Shown here: positions 34,343 through 42,186 of the stretch, piece after piece
How the letters are laid out: each line of letters starts with the position of its first letter
How positions within the stretch are numbered: position 1 is the stretch's first letter
Source of the DNA: JBDTSW01 sp963799815
Lineage (GTDB): Bacteria > Actinomycetota > Thermoleophilia > Solirubrobacterales > 70-9
Assembly (NCBI GenBank): GCA_963799815.1
Contig: CAWCYG010000001.1
Coordinates: forward strand, 248,001 to 312,000
Direction of reading: 5' to 3'
DNA length: 64,000 nucleotides
Position numbers and translations under genes: made by a program
Notes under the pieces: generated by a model
Told to the model about the DNA's origin: nothing
The model's database searches: none
Seen by the model: the letters and a program-made list of their open reading frames with translations, nothing else

Positions 34343-36302
34343 TCACGGCTTGCCCAGGCTCTCGCCCCCGCGTCCACCGGACGTTTGCAGCCACTTGAGC
34401 GCCTGGACGTAGATCAGGTTCTTGTGCTTGCGCACGATGTCGGCGCCTCTCATCGCCTCGAGGAACTCCCTCGGCCCATCGAAATCGTGCACCCGAATCA
34501 TCACGCTGCCCAAGCCCTGAGCAACGTGACTGTCCGATCCCGCCCCCGGAACGATCCGGTACTTGGCGGCGAAGCGCACGGCCTCCTCGTTGAAAGCGGT
34601 GAGCGTGACACGCGGATTGAAGACCTCGAGGATGTCGATCTCCTCGACCATGTCCAGCAGGTGCTCGTAGTCGGGTACCGAATGCAGGCGGTCGAACGGA
34701 TGGGGCACGTAGACGAGACCGTTCTGGCGACGGATCTCCGCGATCGTTTCCGCCATCGTCATCCCGCGCTCGATCTTCTCCTCCAGGAAGAGCCCAATCA
34801 CCTCCCCCTGCTCGGCGGTCTTCACCTCCTCGGCGACGATGACCTTGATTCCGCTGATCTCCGCGGCCATCTCGCGCGCCTCGAGCGCACCGGAGATCTC
34901 GTTGTGGTCCGTGATCGCGATCGCCCCGAGACCCGCCTCCTTGGCGGAGAGCAGCAGCGTCTCGACGGGCGTCGCGCAATCGGGCGAGTGGTCCGTGTGC
35001 ATGTGCAGGTCGACGTGGATCGGGCGCCGCCGCGAGATGCGGCGCCGCAGCGCCGCGTTGCCGTTGGAGTCGTGCCGGCGCGCCGCCAGCCTGCGGTAGG
35101 TGTCCTCGAGCTGATCGGCGACGGCGCCCCAGTCGCGGACGGACGCGGGGGGCCCCGCCGCCAGTCGCTCACGCAAACCTGCATCGGCGATCAGCCGCTC
35201 GAGCTGGCCCGCGAGCGTGAGCACGTCGCCCGCCTGGAAGAGAAGCCCGCGTTCGCCGCCGCCGGTGAGCTCCTCGTAGATCGCTATGTCCGAGGCGACC
35301 GGGACCGCGCCCGCCGCCAGCGCCGCTCGGATCAGCCATGGAGCGGCGCCGGGCCCGCCTGAGGTCGCGCAGACCACATCAGCGCCGGCCATGAGCGCCT
35401 CGGCGGAGGTCGTCCCCGGCAGGACGGCATGGACGCGCTCTCGCAGCGCCTTGGCGACGCGCAGCTCGCCCCGATCCGGAAGCAGGACGGCCGCCTCCCA
35501 CTCCGCGTCGGGATCGAGCCGGCGAAGCGCCCGCAGGAAGGTCCGCAGCCCGCCCCGTTCCTCTGCCGCGCAGTACGCGATGCGAACGGCCGTTCTGGGC
35601 CCGTGGGCCTTCACCGGGCCAAAAGGCCTCGGTTGCCGGCACTGTGCCGGGCTCGACGAGCTCGTAGGGGCCGGGAAAGAATCGCTCCATCAGCGCGCCG
35701 GTGGTGGTGCTGGTGACGCTGCGCGCGTCCAGCCGGCCGAAGAAGATCTCGACCAGGGGGCGCGCCACCTGGGTTGAGAGGATGCGCTCGCTGGGCTCGT
35801 GGAACGTCCCCACGTTGAGCGAGTGGGAGGCGCGCAGCGCCGTGGACGCGGCGCATGGCGCGAACGGGTCGTGAACGTGCAGGATGTCGAGCTCGATGGC
35901 CTCGAGCAACGATTCGACGTTGCGGTTGACGTCGACCGGGACCGGAGCGGGACGAGGGCCAGGCCCCCGAGGCAACGGGATCCCGGACCCGATGGCGAGA
36001 ACGGGCGGCCCGCCATGGCCAGCCCGCAGACCCTCCCACTTGCCATCGAAGGCCGCGCCAGGGTTGTCTCTGAGCTCTCGGATCAGCCGGCGCGACTGGC
36101 GCACGGCGGTGCGCGACTCGGAAGGGGCGGCAACGAACACCCGGTGGCCACGCTCTGCGAGCTCCGCCGCGACGTGGCCGGCGAACGCGTTGACCTCGTT
36201 GCGAGCCTCCCAGGGATGCGGCGAGACGTGCGCGATCGAGAGCGGCTCGCCAGGGGTCACGGGGGTCAGGATAGGGGCGCGGCCAGGCCGCGAGGGCTCC
36301 AC
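34343..36302 (-). CDS. glycosyltransferase family 4 fused to a PHP metallophosphoesterase domain, frameshifted
   Basis: Reading from 36302 (or GTG 36260) the first half is a GT4/PimA-like glycosyltransferase N-domain: LSIAHVSPHPWEARNEVNAF, DILHVHDPFAPCAASTALRA and NVGTFHEPSERILSTQVARP. Near 35612-35616 the frame changes by one base. The second half continues with the GT-B C-domain (VRIAYCAAEERGGLRTFLRA, then SGGPGAAPWLIRAALAAGAV) and then a full PHP domain. PHP metal ligands are visible: HVDLHMHTDHS, AIAITDHNE, VAEEVK, VYVPHPFD and GAGSDSHV. Total about 650 residues. It follows inositol-phosphate synthase and the phosphatidyltransferase, so it may glycosylate an inositol lipid; the PHP partner suggests phosphate removal. 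The GT-PHP fusion is unusual. Confidence 0.72.
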
Positions 36303-36325
36303 GCGGTGGCGGAGCCGGGGCGGGC

Positions 36326-37492
36326 TTAGGCCTCCGCCTCGATCCGCTCCTTGGCCCTCTCAGCGGCCTCGGGGGTGCGCGCGTGGCTCGCGATGAACTC
36401 CTCGGTCAGCACCCTCGCCTCATCATCGGGACGCTGGGTGTGCGGCGACTTCATCAGGTACGAGGAGGGGCCGTCGAGCTGGCCGGCGACGCCATCGTTC
36501 AGGGCCAGCTTCAGGATCCGCACCGCGTCGATCACGATGCCCGCCGAGTTGGGTGAGTCCCAGACCTCGAGCTTCAGCTCGAGGTTCAGCGGCACGTCGC
36601 CAAACGAACGGCCCTCGAGACGGATGTGCGCCCACTTGCGGTCGGTCAGCCACGGGACATAGTCCGACGGGCCGACGTGGACCTGATCGTCGGGCAGCTC
36701 GTGGCCCATGATCGAGGTCACGGCGTCGGTCTTCGACTCCTTCTTGGAGTCGAGCCGCTCGCGCTCGAGCATGTTGTAGAAGTCCATGTTGCCGCCGACG
36801 TTCAGCTGCGAGGTGCGCTCGATGCGCACACCGCGGTCGTGGAAGAGGCGGGCGAGCTGGCGGTGCACGATGGTGGCGCCGACCTGCGACTTGATGTCGT
36901 CGCCGATGATCGGCAGCCCGGCCTCGGTGAACCGCTCACCCCAGTAGTCCTCGCGAGCGATGAACACGGGCAGGCAGTTGACGAAGGCGACGCCCGCGTT
37001 GAGCGCCTGCTCGACGTACCACTTGACCGCCTGCTCGGAGCCGACGGGCAGGTAGCAGACCAACACGTCGGCCTTCGTCTCCTTGAGGATGCCGACGATG
37101 TCGGCGGTGGGGCCGGGAGCCTTGGTGATCTTCTGCTTCAGGTACTTGCCGAGCCCGTCATGCGTCATGCCGCGCTGCACCTCGACCCCGAGGTGCGGGA
37201 CGTCCGCGAACTTGATCGTGTCGTTGTGCCCGGACCAAATCGCCTCAGAGAGGTCCTTCCCGACCTTCTCGGAGTCGATGTCGAAGGCGGCGACGAACTC
37301 CACGTCGGAAACGTGATAGCCGCCGAGGTCGACGTGCATCAGGCCGGGAACGTCCTCGGCGGGGTCGGCGTCGCGGTAGTAATGGACGCCCTGAATGAAG
37401 CTGTTGGCGCAGTTTCCGACGCCGACGATCGCAACTCGGACCTTGCCGTCGTCGGTGCGGTGGCCGTTTGCGCTGGCCCCGTTTGTGGTCAT
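36326..37492 (-). CDS. ino1: myo-inositol-1-phosphate synthase
   Basis: 388 residues, actinobacterial length (yeast INO1 is longer). The NAD loop is VRVAIVGVGNCANSFIQGV, followed by FVAAFDIDSEKVGKDLSEAI, ADVLVCYLPVGSEQAVKWYV, NCLPVFIAR, and the active-site segment IIGDDIKSQVGATIVHRQLA. SQLNVGGNMDFYNM and LDSKKESKTDAV carry further catalytic lysines. It converts glucose-6-phosphate to 1L-myo-inositol 1-phosphate. The adjacent CDP-alcohol phosphatidyltransferase would use that product to build inositol phospholipid. Confidence 0.95.
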   Translation of the reverse strand: MTTNGASANGHRTDDGKVRVAIVGVGNCANSFIQGVHYYRDADPAEDVPGLMHVDLGGYHVSDVEFVAAFDIDSEKVGKDLSEAIWSGHNDTIKFADVPHLGVEVQRGMTHDGLGKYLKQKITKAPGPTADIVGILKETKADVLVCYLPVGSEQAVKWYVEQALNAGVAFVNCLPVFIAREDYWGERFTEAGLPIIGDDIKSQVGATIVHRQLARLFHDRGVRIERTSQLNVGGNMDFYNMLERERLDSKKESKTDAVTSIMGHELPDDQVHVGPSDYVPWLTDRKWAHIRLEGRSFGDVPLNLELKLEVWDSPNSAGIVIDAVRILKLALNDGVAGQLDGPSSYLMKSPHTQRPDDEARVLTEEFIASHARTPEAAERAKERIEAEA

Positions 37493-37570
37493 GCGAACGA
37501 AGTCCTCCTGGCGGCGGGGGTGGAGAGGGTAACTATGCGCGATCCGCGCAGTGGTTACACCGGCTGGGGC

Positions 37571-38215
37571 TCAGACGGTAGCGGGCGGCGACGGCTCCGT
37601 CTCGAGCGCCTTGAGCGCACCTCTCACATGCAGGACCCGCTGGCCGACCGTGAACGCGGTGAGCGCCGCCAGCGCGTAGACGGACGGCTCGAGCAGGTCG
37701 ACGCCGCCGATCAGCTCGTTGGCGGCGAAGACCAGGCCGATCGAGAGGATCACGACCCGGACCGGCCGCGTTGCGATCCCGACCTTGCACTCGACCCCAA
37801 GCGCCTCCGCCCGTGCGCGCGTATAGGAGACCATCAGCGAGCCCAGGACCGTTGCGACGCATGCCGCCGCTGCCAGCGAATCGCCGGCCTCGGCGAACTG
37901 GTACGCCACCGCGGTGAGCACGATCCCCTCCTCGATCCGGTCGAGGGTCGAATCCAGAAAGGCTCCGAAGAGCGTCCCCTTCCCCGACATACGGGAGTAG
38001 CGGCCGTCGAGCGTGTCCATGATCGACCCGACGATGAAGGCGACCCCTGCCCAGAAGAAGTGGCCCTCCCACACGAGCACCGCCGCGGCAAGGTTCAGCA
38101 CGAGGCCCGTCATCGAGATCGCGTTCGGCGTCAGCCGCGACTCGATCAGCCGGTTGCGCGCGTAGACCCTGAGCTCCTGCCCGGAGCGTGCGCGTGGCGG
38201 AGGGGTGCGCTCCAT
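37571..38215 (-). CDS. CDP-alcohol phosphatidyltransferase (phosphatidylinositol(-phosphate) synthase-like)
   Basis: 214 residues, about six membrane helices. The CDP-alcohol signature is SIMDTLDGRYSRMSGKGTLF, then GAFLDSTLDR, with all four catalytic Asp; the alanine of the usual D-G-x-x-A-R is serine. NAISMTGLVLNLAAAVLVWE opens the domain. Being directly upstream of ino1 (78 bases), it probably joins inositol phosphate to CDP-diacylglycerol, as PgsA1 does in mycobacteria. ATG at 38215 is preferred over TTG 38224. Confidence 0.85.
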   Translation of the reverse strand: MERTPPPRARSGQELRVYARNRLIESRLTPNAISMTGLVLNLAAAVLVWEGHFFWAGVAFIVGSIMDTLDGRYSRMSGKGTLFGAFLDSTLDRIEEGIVLTAVAYQFAEAGDSLAAAACVATVLGSLMVSYTRARAEALGVECKVGIATRPVRVVILSIGLVFAANELIGGVDLLEPSVYALAALTAFTVGQRVLHVRGALKALETEPSPPATV

Positions 38216-38225
38216 GGGCGGCAAG

Positions 38226-38336
38226 CTAGATGAACTCGCAGACCGAGTCGACCACGGTCGGCTGCGGCGCTCCCTCCCCGTCGGTACGGCGAACGAAGAC
38301 GCGGACCCCGTCGACCAGGAGATTCTCGGTCTTCAC
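38226..38336 (-). CDS. possible 36-residue protein or hydrolase N-terminal relic
   Basis: A GTG-started frame encodes MKTENLLVDGVRVFVRRTDG, then EGAPQPTVVDSVCEFI. The first 25 residues look like the opening strands of an alpha/beta hydrolase (VDGVRVFVRR...GEGAPTVVxxHG), but the protein ends where HG would appear. It lies in the divergent gap upstream of the phosphatidyltransferase gene. It may be a truncated gene or chance. Confidence 0.3.
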   Translation of the reverse strand: MKTENLLVDGVRVFVRRTDGEGAPQPTVVDSVCEFI

Positions 38337-38378
38337 GGCTTCGCGTGGGCAAGCACGCGGCGAGCATATCCTCCGCCC

Positions 38379-39311
38379 ATGCGAGCCCCCGAGCCTGGCG
38401 ATGGCGCGATCCTCTGCCTGGGAGAGGCCATCGTCGACCTCCTCTGCGAGGAGGTGGTGGCCGACCCGGCGCAGGCCGCGCGCTTTAGACCACACTTCGG
38501 AGGAGCGCTCGCGAACGTCGCCGTGGCGATCGCGCGGGCGGGCGCGGATGTAGCCGTCCTCGCGGGCGTGGGCGATGACGAATGGGGCTCCTGGCTGCGG
38601 GCGCGCCTGGACGCGGAGGGCGTCGGCCTCCGCTGGTTCTCACAGGTCGAGGAGCTGCGGACGCCGATCGCATTCGTGACCTTCGACGCCACCCGGGAAG
38701 CTCGCTTTCGGGTCTACGGCAACGGCATCGACGCGGCCATGCACGCGGCGGGCGAGCGGATCGACGAGGCGCTCGAGCATTCGAGCGCGCTCGTCTTCGG
38801 CTCGAACACGCTCGTCGGGGCCCCGGAGCGCGAGCTCACCCTGCGCGCTCGGGACCGTGCGCTCGAGCGCGGACTGCCGGTCCTCTTCGATCCCAACATC
38901 CGGCCCAACCGTTGGGCGCGGATGGAGCAGGCACACGAGCGCAGCCGCGACGCCTGCAGGGGAGCGTTCATGGTCCGCGCCAACCTCGACGAGGCGCGGC
39001 ACATCGCTCAGCTCGATCCGCAGACCGAAGCGCCCGAGGCGGCCGAGGCGCTGTGTGAGTTGGGAGCCCGCGTGGCCGTTGTGACGATGGGCGACGAGGG
39101 CGCGGTCGCCCGGGGCGAGGCCGAAGCGGAAGCCGTGGCGCCCGAGGTCGACGTGGTCGCCCCGCTTGGGGCCGGTGATGCCTTCTTTGGAACGCTCACG
39201 GCGGGGGTTGCGTTGGCGGGGTGGGCGCCGAGCGCCGTGGCCAACTCGCTCGAGGCCGCATGTGCGGCCGGCGCGCGAGCCTGCATGAGCTGGGGAGCGC
39301 TGGGCGCGTGA
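38379..39311 (+). CDS. PfkB-family carbohydrate kinase
   Basis: 310 residues of the ribokinase/PfkB fold: LCLGEAIVDLLCEEV, RPHFGGALANVAVAIARAGA (substrate GG), VAVLAGVGDDEWGSWLRARL, VLFDPNIRPNRWARMEQAHE (second signature) and VVAPLGAGDAFFGTLTAGVA (catalytic Asp and anion hole). The sugar is unknown; fructose- and 2-keto-3-deoxygluconate kinases are the closest style. ATG 38379 lies eight bases after a CATATC -10-like hexamer, with no ribosome site. Its stop overlaps the endonuclease III start (GTGA). Confidence 0.88.
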   Translation: MRAPEPGDGAILCLGEAIVDLLCEEVVADPAQAARFRPHFGGALANVAVAIARAGADVAVLAGVGDDEWGSWLRARLDAEGVGLRWFSQVEELRTPIAFVTFDATREARFRVYGNGIDAAMHAAGERIDEALEHSSALVFGSNTLVGAPERELTLRARDRALERGLPVLFDPNIRPNRWARMEQAHERSRDACRGAFMVRANLDEARHIAQLDPQTEAPEAAEALCELGARVAVVTMGDEGAVARGEAEAEAVAPEVDVVAPLGAGDAFFGTLTAGVALAGWAPSAVANSLEAACAAGARACMSWGALGA

Positions 39312-40006
39312 GCAGCGCGGCCTGGAAGCGGCCCCGGCGCGCTCGCGTCCGCGCCATCCGCGACCGCCTGCGCGAGATCTACGGGCGCCCGGTGAACCAG
39401 CCGCACGGCCACCCCATCGCCGAGCTGGTGCGAACCGTGCTCTCGCAGAACACCAGCGACGGCAACCGAGACCGCGCCTACGGTCGCATGCGCGAGCGCT
39501 ACCCGACCTGGGAGGAGGTCCGTGACGCTCCCGTGGAGGAGTTGATCGAGGCGCTCCGCCCGGGAGGCCTCGCCAACACGAAGGCGCCCAGGATCCAGGA
39601 GATCCTGCGCCTGCTCGGCGACCATCCCGACCTCGACTGGCTCGCCGACGCCCCGCGCGACGAGGCGCTCGCCTACCTCACCGACCTGCCCGGCGTGGGT
39701 CGCAAGACGGCCGCCTGCGTGTTGATCTTCAGCTTCGACCGGCCCGAGATCCCGGTCGACACCCACGTCTACCGGGTCGGCACGCGACTGGGCCTCTTTC
39801 GAGAGGGCGCCTCCTTTGAAGAAGCCCACGACGAGATCGGCCGGATGGTCGATCCGGAGGATGCGTACGAGTTCCACATCAACCTGATCAGGCACGGGCG
39901 GGCGATCTGCCGGCCTCGCCCGCGCTGCTCCGACTGCGCGCTCTTGCGCATGTGCCCCTACGGGCGGGAGCTGCGGGCGTCCGCGCCGGCAGGTGGCGCT
40001 CAGTAG
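39308..40006 (+). CDS. endonuclease III-family DNA glycosylase (HhH-GPD, Fe-S)
   Basis: 232 residues. NQPHGHPIAELVRTVLSQNT is the Nth N-terminal signature. The helix-hairpin-helix is LPGVGRKTAACVL with the Schiff-base lysine. The catalytic Asp is in IPVDTHVYRV. The FCL cluster is CRPRPRCSDCALLRMC (C-x6-C-x2-C-x5-C). It removes oxidised pyrimidines and nicks abasic sites. Coupled by GTGA to the PfkB gene. It differs from classical Nth by a short basic N-terminal extension (WKRPRRARVRAIRDRLREIY). Confidence 0.9.
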   Translation: MSSAAWKRPRRARVRAIRDRLREIYGRPVNQPHGHPIAELVRTVLSQNTSDGNRDRAYGRMRERYPTWEEVRDAPVEELIEALRPGGLANTKAPRIQEILRLLGDHPDLDWLADAPRDEALAYLTDLPGVGRKTAACVLIFSFDRPEIPVDTHVYRVGTRLGLFREGASFEEAHDEIGRMVDPEDAYEFHINLIRHGRAICRPRPRCSDCALLRMCPYGRELRASAPAGGAQ

Positions 40007-40127
40007 TTTTCCGCACCAGCCCTGCGGGGTCTCCGCGATGAAACCGGGGATGCCCGCGCACAGAATGGGGGTGCCGACTGTTACAGGGAGCAGTACGCCA
40101 TCCATCCGACCCTCCGAAAGGAAACTC

Positions 40128-41396
40128 TTGAGTCAACGTAAGCATTCCCGCCCGCGTGTCGCCATCGCTCTCGGCGTCGCGGCCGGGCTCGCAGCATTCG
40201 CCCTCCCCTCCGCCGCCCAGGCGGCCCCGGCCGAGGGCAAGGTCAAGGTCATGAGCCGCAACCTCTACCTCGGCGCCGATCTCACTCCGGCACTGGCGGC
40301 GACGACCCCGCTCGAGCTCGCGCTCGCCGCCGCAGGGGATCTGGAACGACGTCGCAGACCACCGACTTCCCGAACCGTGCGAAGCTGCTCGCGAAGGAGA
40401 TCAACGACGCGCAGGCCCGACCTCGTCGGCCTCCAGGAGGTCGCGCTCTGGCGCGCGGACCGGACCTTCGAAGAGCCTCCCGGCCCGGACGGGCCGACGA
40501 CGCCCGCCGATGAGGTCGAGTTCGACTTCCTCGCGCTGCTGATGAAGGAGCTGAACAAGGGCAAGGGCACCGACTACGAGGTCGTCCGCCAGCAGAAGGA
40601 GGCCGACATCGAGGCCCCGCTCTCCGGCGGGGACCCACTCGACGGACGGCTCACGATGCGCGACGTCGTCCTCAAGCGCACCGGCAACAAGGCCGACGTC
40701 CAGACCAAGTTCGACTTCAGCCAGCGCTTCGACAAGGAGCGCAGCCTGCAGATCGAGAACATCGGCGGCACCCCGCTCGACGTCACCGTCTGGCGCGGGT
40801 TCGTCGCGATCGACGCCAAGGTGCGGGGAACGAAGTTCCGCTTCGTCAATACGCACCTCGAGGCGTTCGACAACGACGCCAAGCTGGCTCAGGCCGAGCA
40901 GCTGGTCGCCGGAATCACCGAGGTCGGTCTCGGCGAGGCGGACGAGATCGGCCCGGCAAACCCGGGCGGCACGTCGTTCCCGGTCGTCCTGGTCGGCGAT
41001 CTCAACTCCGACGACGAGATCGTCGAGACGCTGGGGAACACGCCCGGGCACGTTGCCGACGAGCTCCCATACGCGGAGATCGTCAGCAAGGGACTCGAGG
41101 AGCGCAGCTACGACGGCCTCAATACCGACGGCGTCGACGAGCAGTACTCGTGCTGCTTTGACGACGAGCTGATCGGCGAGGACCCGCTGACGGCGCTCGA
41201 CGACATCGACCACACCGTCGACCACATCATGGTCTCGGACGACGATCCGGGCGAGGGCGTCGACCCGAACTCGAACGACGTCACCCTCGTGAACTCGTTC
41301 GCGACCGGGGACGATCCCGACGAGTACGAGCGCTTCGGCCTCTGGGCGTCGGATCACCTGGGCGTCTTCTCGACGCTGCAGTTCCCGACCCCGTAG
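40128..41396 (+). CDS. secreted endonuclease/exonuclease/phosphatase-superfamily protein, locally frame-shifted
   Basis: A TTG start at 40128 with GAAAGGAAA upstream gives a basic N-terminus then a signal peptide (RVAIALGVAAGLAAFALPSA, cleavage near AQA-AP). EEP motifs are VMSRNLYLGADLTP, PDLVGLQEV (metal Glu), FVNTHLEAFDNDAKL, VLVGDLNSDDE, HTVDHIMVSDDD and ASDHLGVFSTLQF. Between about 40335 and 40425 the frame is wrong. The readings of the other two frames (IWNDV, then TDFPNRAKLLAKEINDAQ) continue the domain, implying about three base errors that cancel. The enzyme acts outside the cell as a phosphodiesterase or nuclease. Confidence 0.82.
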   Translation: MSQRKHSRPRVAIALGVAAGLAAFALPSAAQAAPAEGKVKVMSRNLYLGADLTPALAATTPLELALAAAGDLERRRRPPTSRTVRSCSRRRSTTRRPDLVGLQEVALWRADRTFEEPPGPDGPTTPADEVEFDFLALLMKELNKGKGTDYEVVRQQKEADIEAPLSGGDPLDGRLTMRDVVLKRTGNKADVQTKFDFSQRFDKERSLQIENIGGTPLDVTVWRGFVAIDAKVRGTKFRFVNTHLEAFDNDAKLAQAEQLVAGITEVGLGEADEIGPANPGGTSFPVVLVGDLNSDDEIVETLGNTPGHVADELPYAEIVSKGLEERSYDGLNTDGVDEQYSCCFDDELIGEDPLTALDDIDHTVDHIMVSDDDPGEGVDPNSNDVTLVNSFATGDDPDEYERFGLWASDHLGVFSTLQFPTP

Positions 41397-41560
41397 GGGC
41401 GAGCCAGGCTCAGCGAGGACTCCCTCCGCGACACGGACGTCGCGGGGGGCGCTTCTCGTTGCGCCCGTGGCGTTCGTTGCGGCGATCGAGCGTCGCCGCG
41501 CATTAGTATCGGGGCCGCCTGACCGGTGGCCGCACGCCGTGCGGGACTGAGACGAGAGCA

Positions 41561-42082
41561 ATGAGCAACCGCCCCTTCCTGATCTTTGCAGCCTTCGTCG
41601 CCCTCGTCGGGGTGCTCGCCTACCTCGCGTTCGCGAAGGAGGGCTCGGAGCAGGCAACAGCCGTGCCGGTCGAGTCGGAGGACGAGGCGGCTCAGGAGAT
41701 CTTCGCCGACAAGTGCGGCGCCTGCCACACGCTCGCCGCAGGCGGCACCGATGGCGTCGTCGGGCCCAATCTGGACGAGATCCTCGCCGTCCAGCCCCCG
41801 GCCGAGGGACTATCCCCAGAGGAGGTGCTCGAGGCGAACACCGGCTCGTTTGAATCCTCGTACTCCCGGGTGTTGAACGCGGTCACGTGCGGGCTCGAAG
41901 GCCGCATGCCCGCCGGGATCCTCGAGGGATCAATCGCCCAGGAGGTGTCTGGATTCGTCGCGGCCTACGCCGGCCAGCTCGCGGAGGATCAAGGGCCGCT
42001 GCTGCCCGCCGACGAGCGCGAGCTGGCTCCAGCCGGCGAGTGCGCGCCCAGCACCGAAGAGGGCACCGGCTCCGCCAACTAG
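41561..42082 (+). CDS. membrane-anchored c-type cytochrome
   Basis: 173 residues. The N-terminal signal anchor is FLIFAAFVALVGVLAYLAFA. A single heme site CGACH lies near residue 52, with axial methionine in EGRMPAGIL. The C-terminal tail is acidic (DERELAPAGECAPSTEEGTG). It is a small electron carrier on the outer face of the plasma membrane. The GGTDGVVGPNLDEIL loop after the heme is typical of class I cytochromes. No oxidase or reductase gene is adjacent; the heat-shock operon follows. Confidence 0.9.
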   Translation: MSNRPFLIFAAFVALVGVLAYLAFAKEGSEQATAVPVESEDEAAQEIFADKCGACHTLAAGGTDGVVGPNLDEILAVQPPAEGLSPEEVLEANTGSFESSYSRVLNAVTCGLEGRMPAGILEGSIAQEVSGFVAAYAGQLAEDQGPLLPADERELAPAGECAPSTEEGTGSAN

Positions 42083-42089
42083 CCGCCAC

Positions 42090-42116
42090 ACATCTGCTAC
42101 GCTCTCACTCAGATTT
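42090..42116 (+). promoter_or_regulatory. HAIR-like operator (degenerate) upstream of dnaK
   Basis: The right half ACTCAGATTT (42107-42116) matches the right half of the clpB operator at 9 of 10 bases. The left half, ACATCTGCTA (42090-42099), is poorly conserved. The 27-base length and seven-base spacer equal those of the clpB site. HspR, encoded at the end of this operon, would be the expected repressor. A GAGAAT hexamer about ten bases downstream could be the -10. Confidence 0.5.
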
Positions 42117-42186
42117 CTTTCCTGATGAGAATTAGGGCGACGCCCGTCCGACGGAGCGTGGCCTTGCTGAGAAGAGGAGCTTCATA

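Noticed and set aside
36626..38233. 535-codon plus-strand frame over ino1 and the phosphatidyltransferase
   Set aside because: Antisense shadow: composition is V/D/R-rich and it lies across two well-supported genes on the other strand.
38226..38495. Longer 89-codon minus-strand frame around the short GTG ORF
   Set aside because: The upstream half is antisense to the PfkB gene start; only the 36-codon GTG part has protein-like character.
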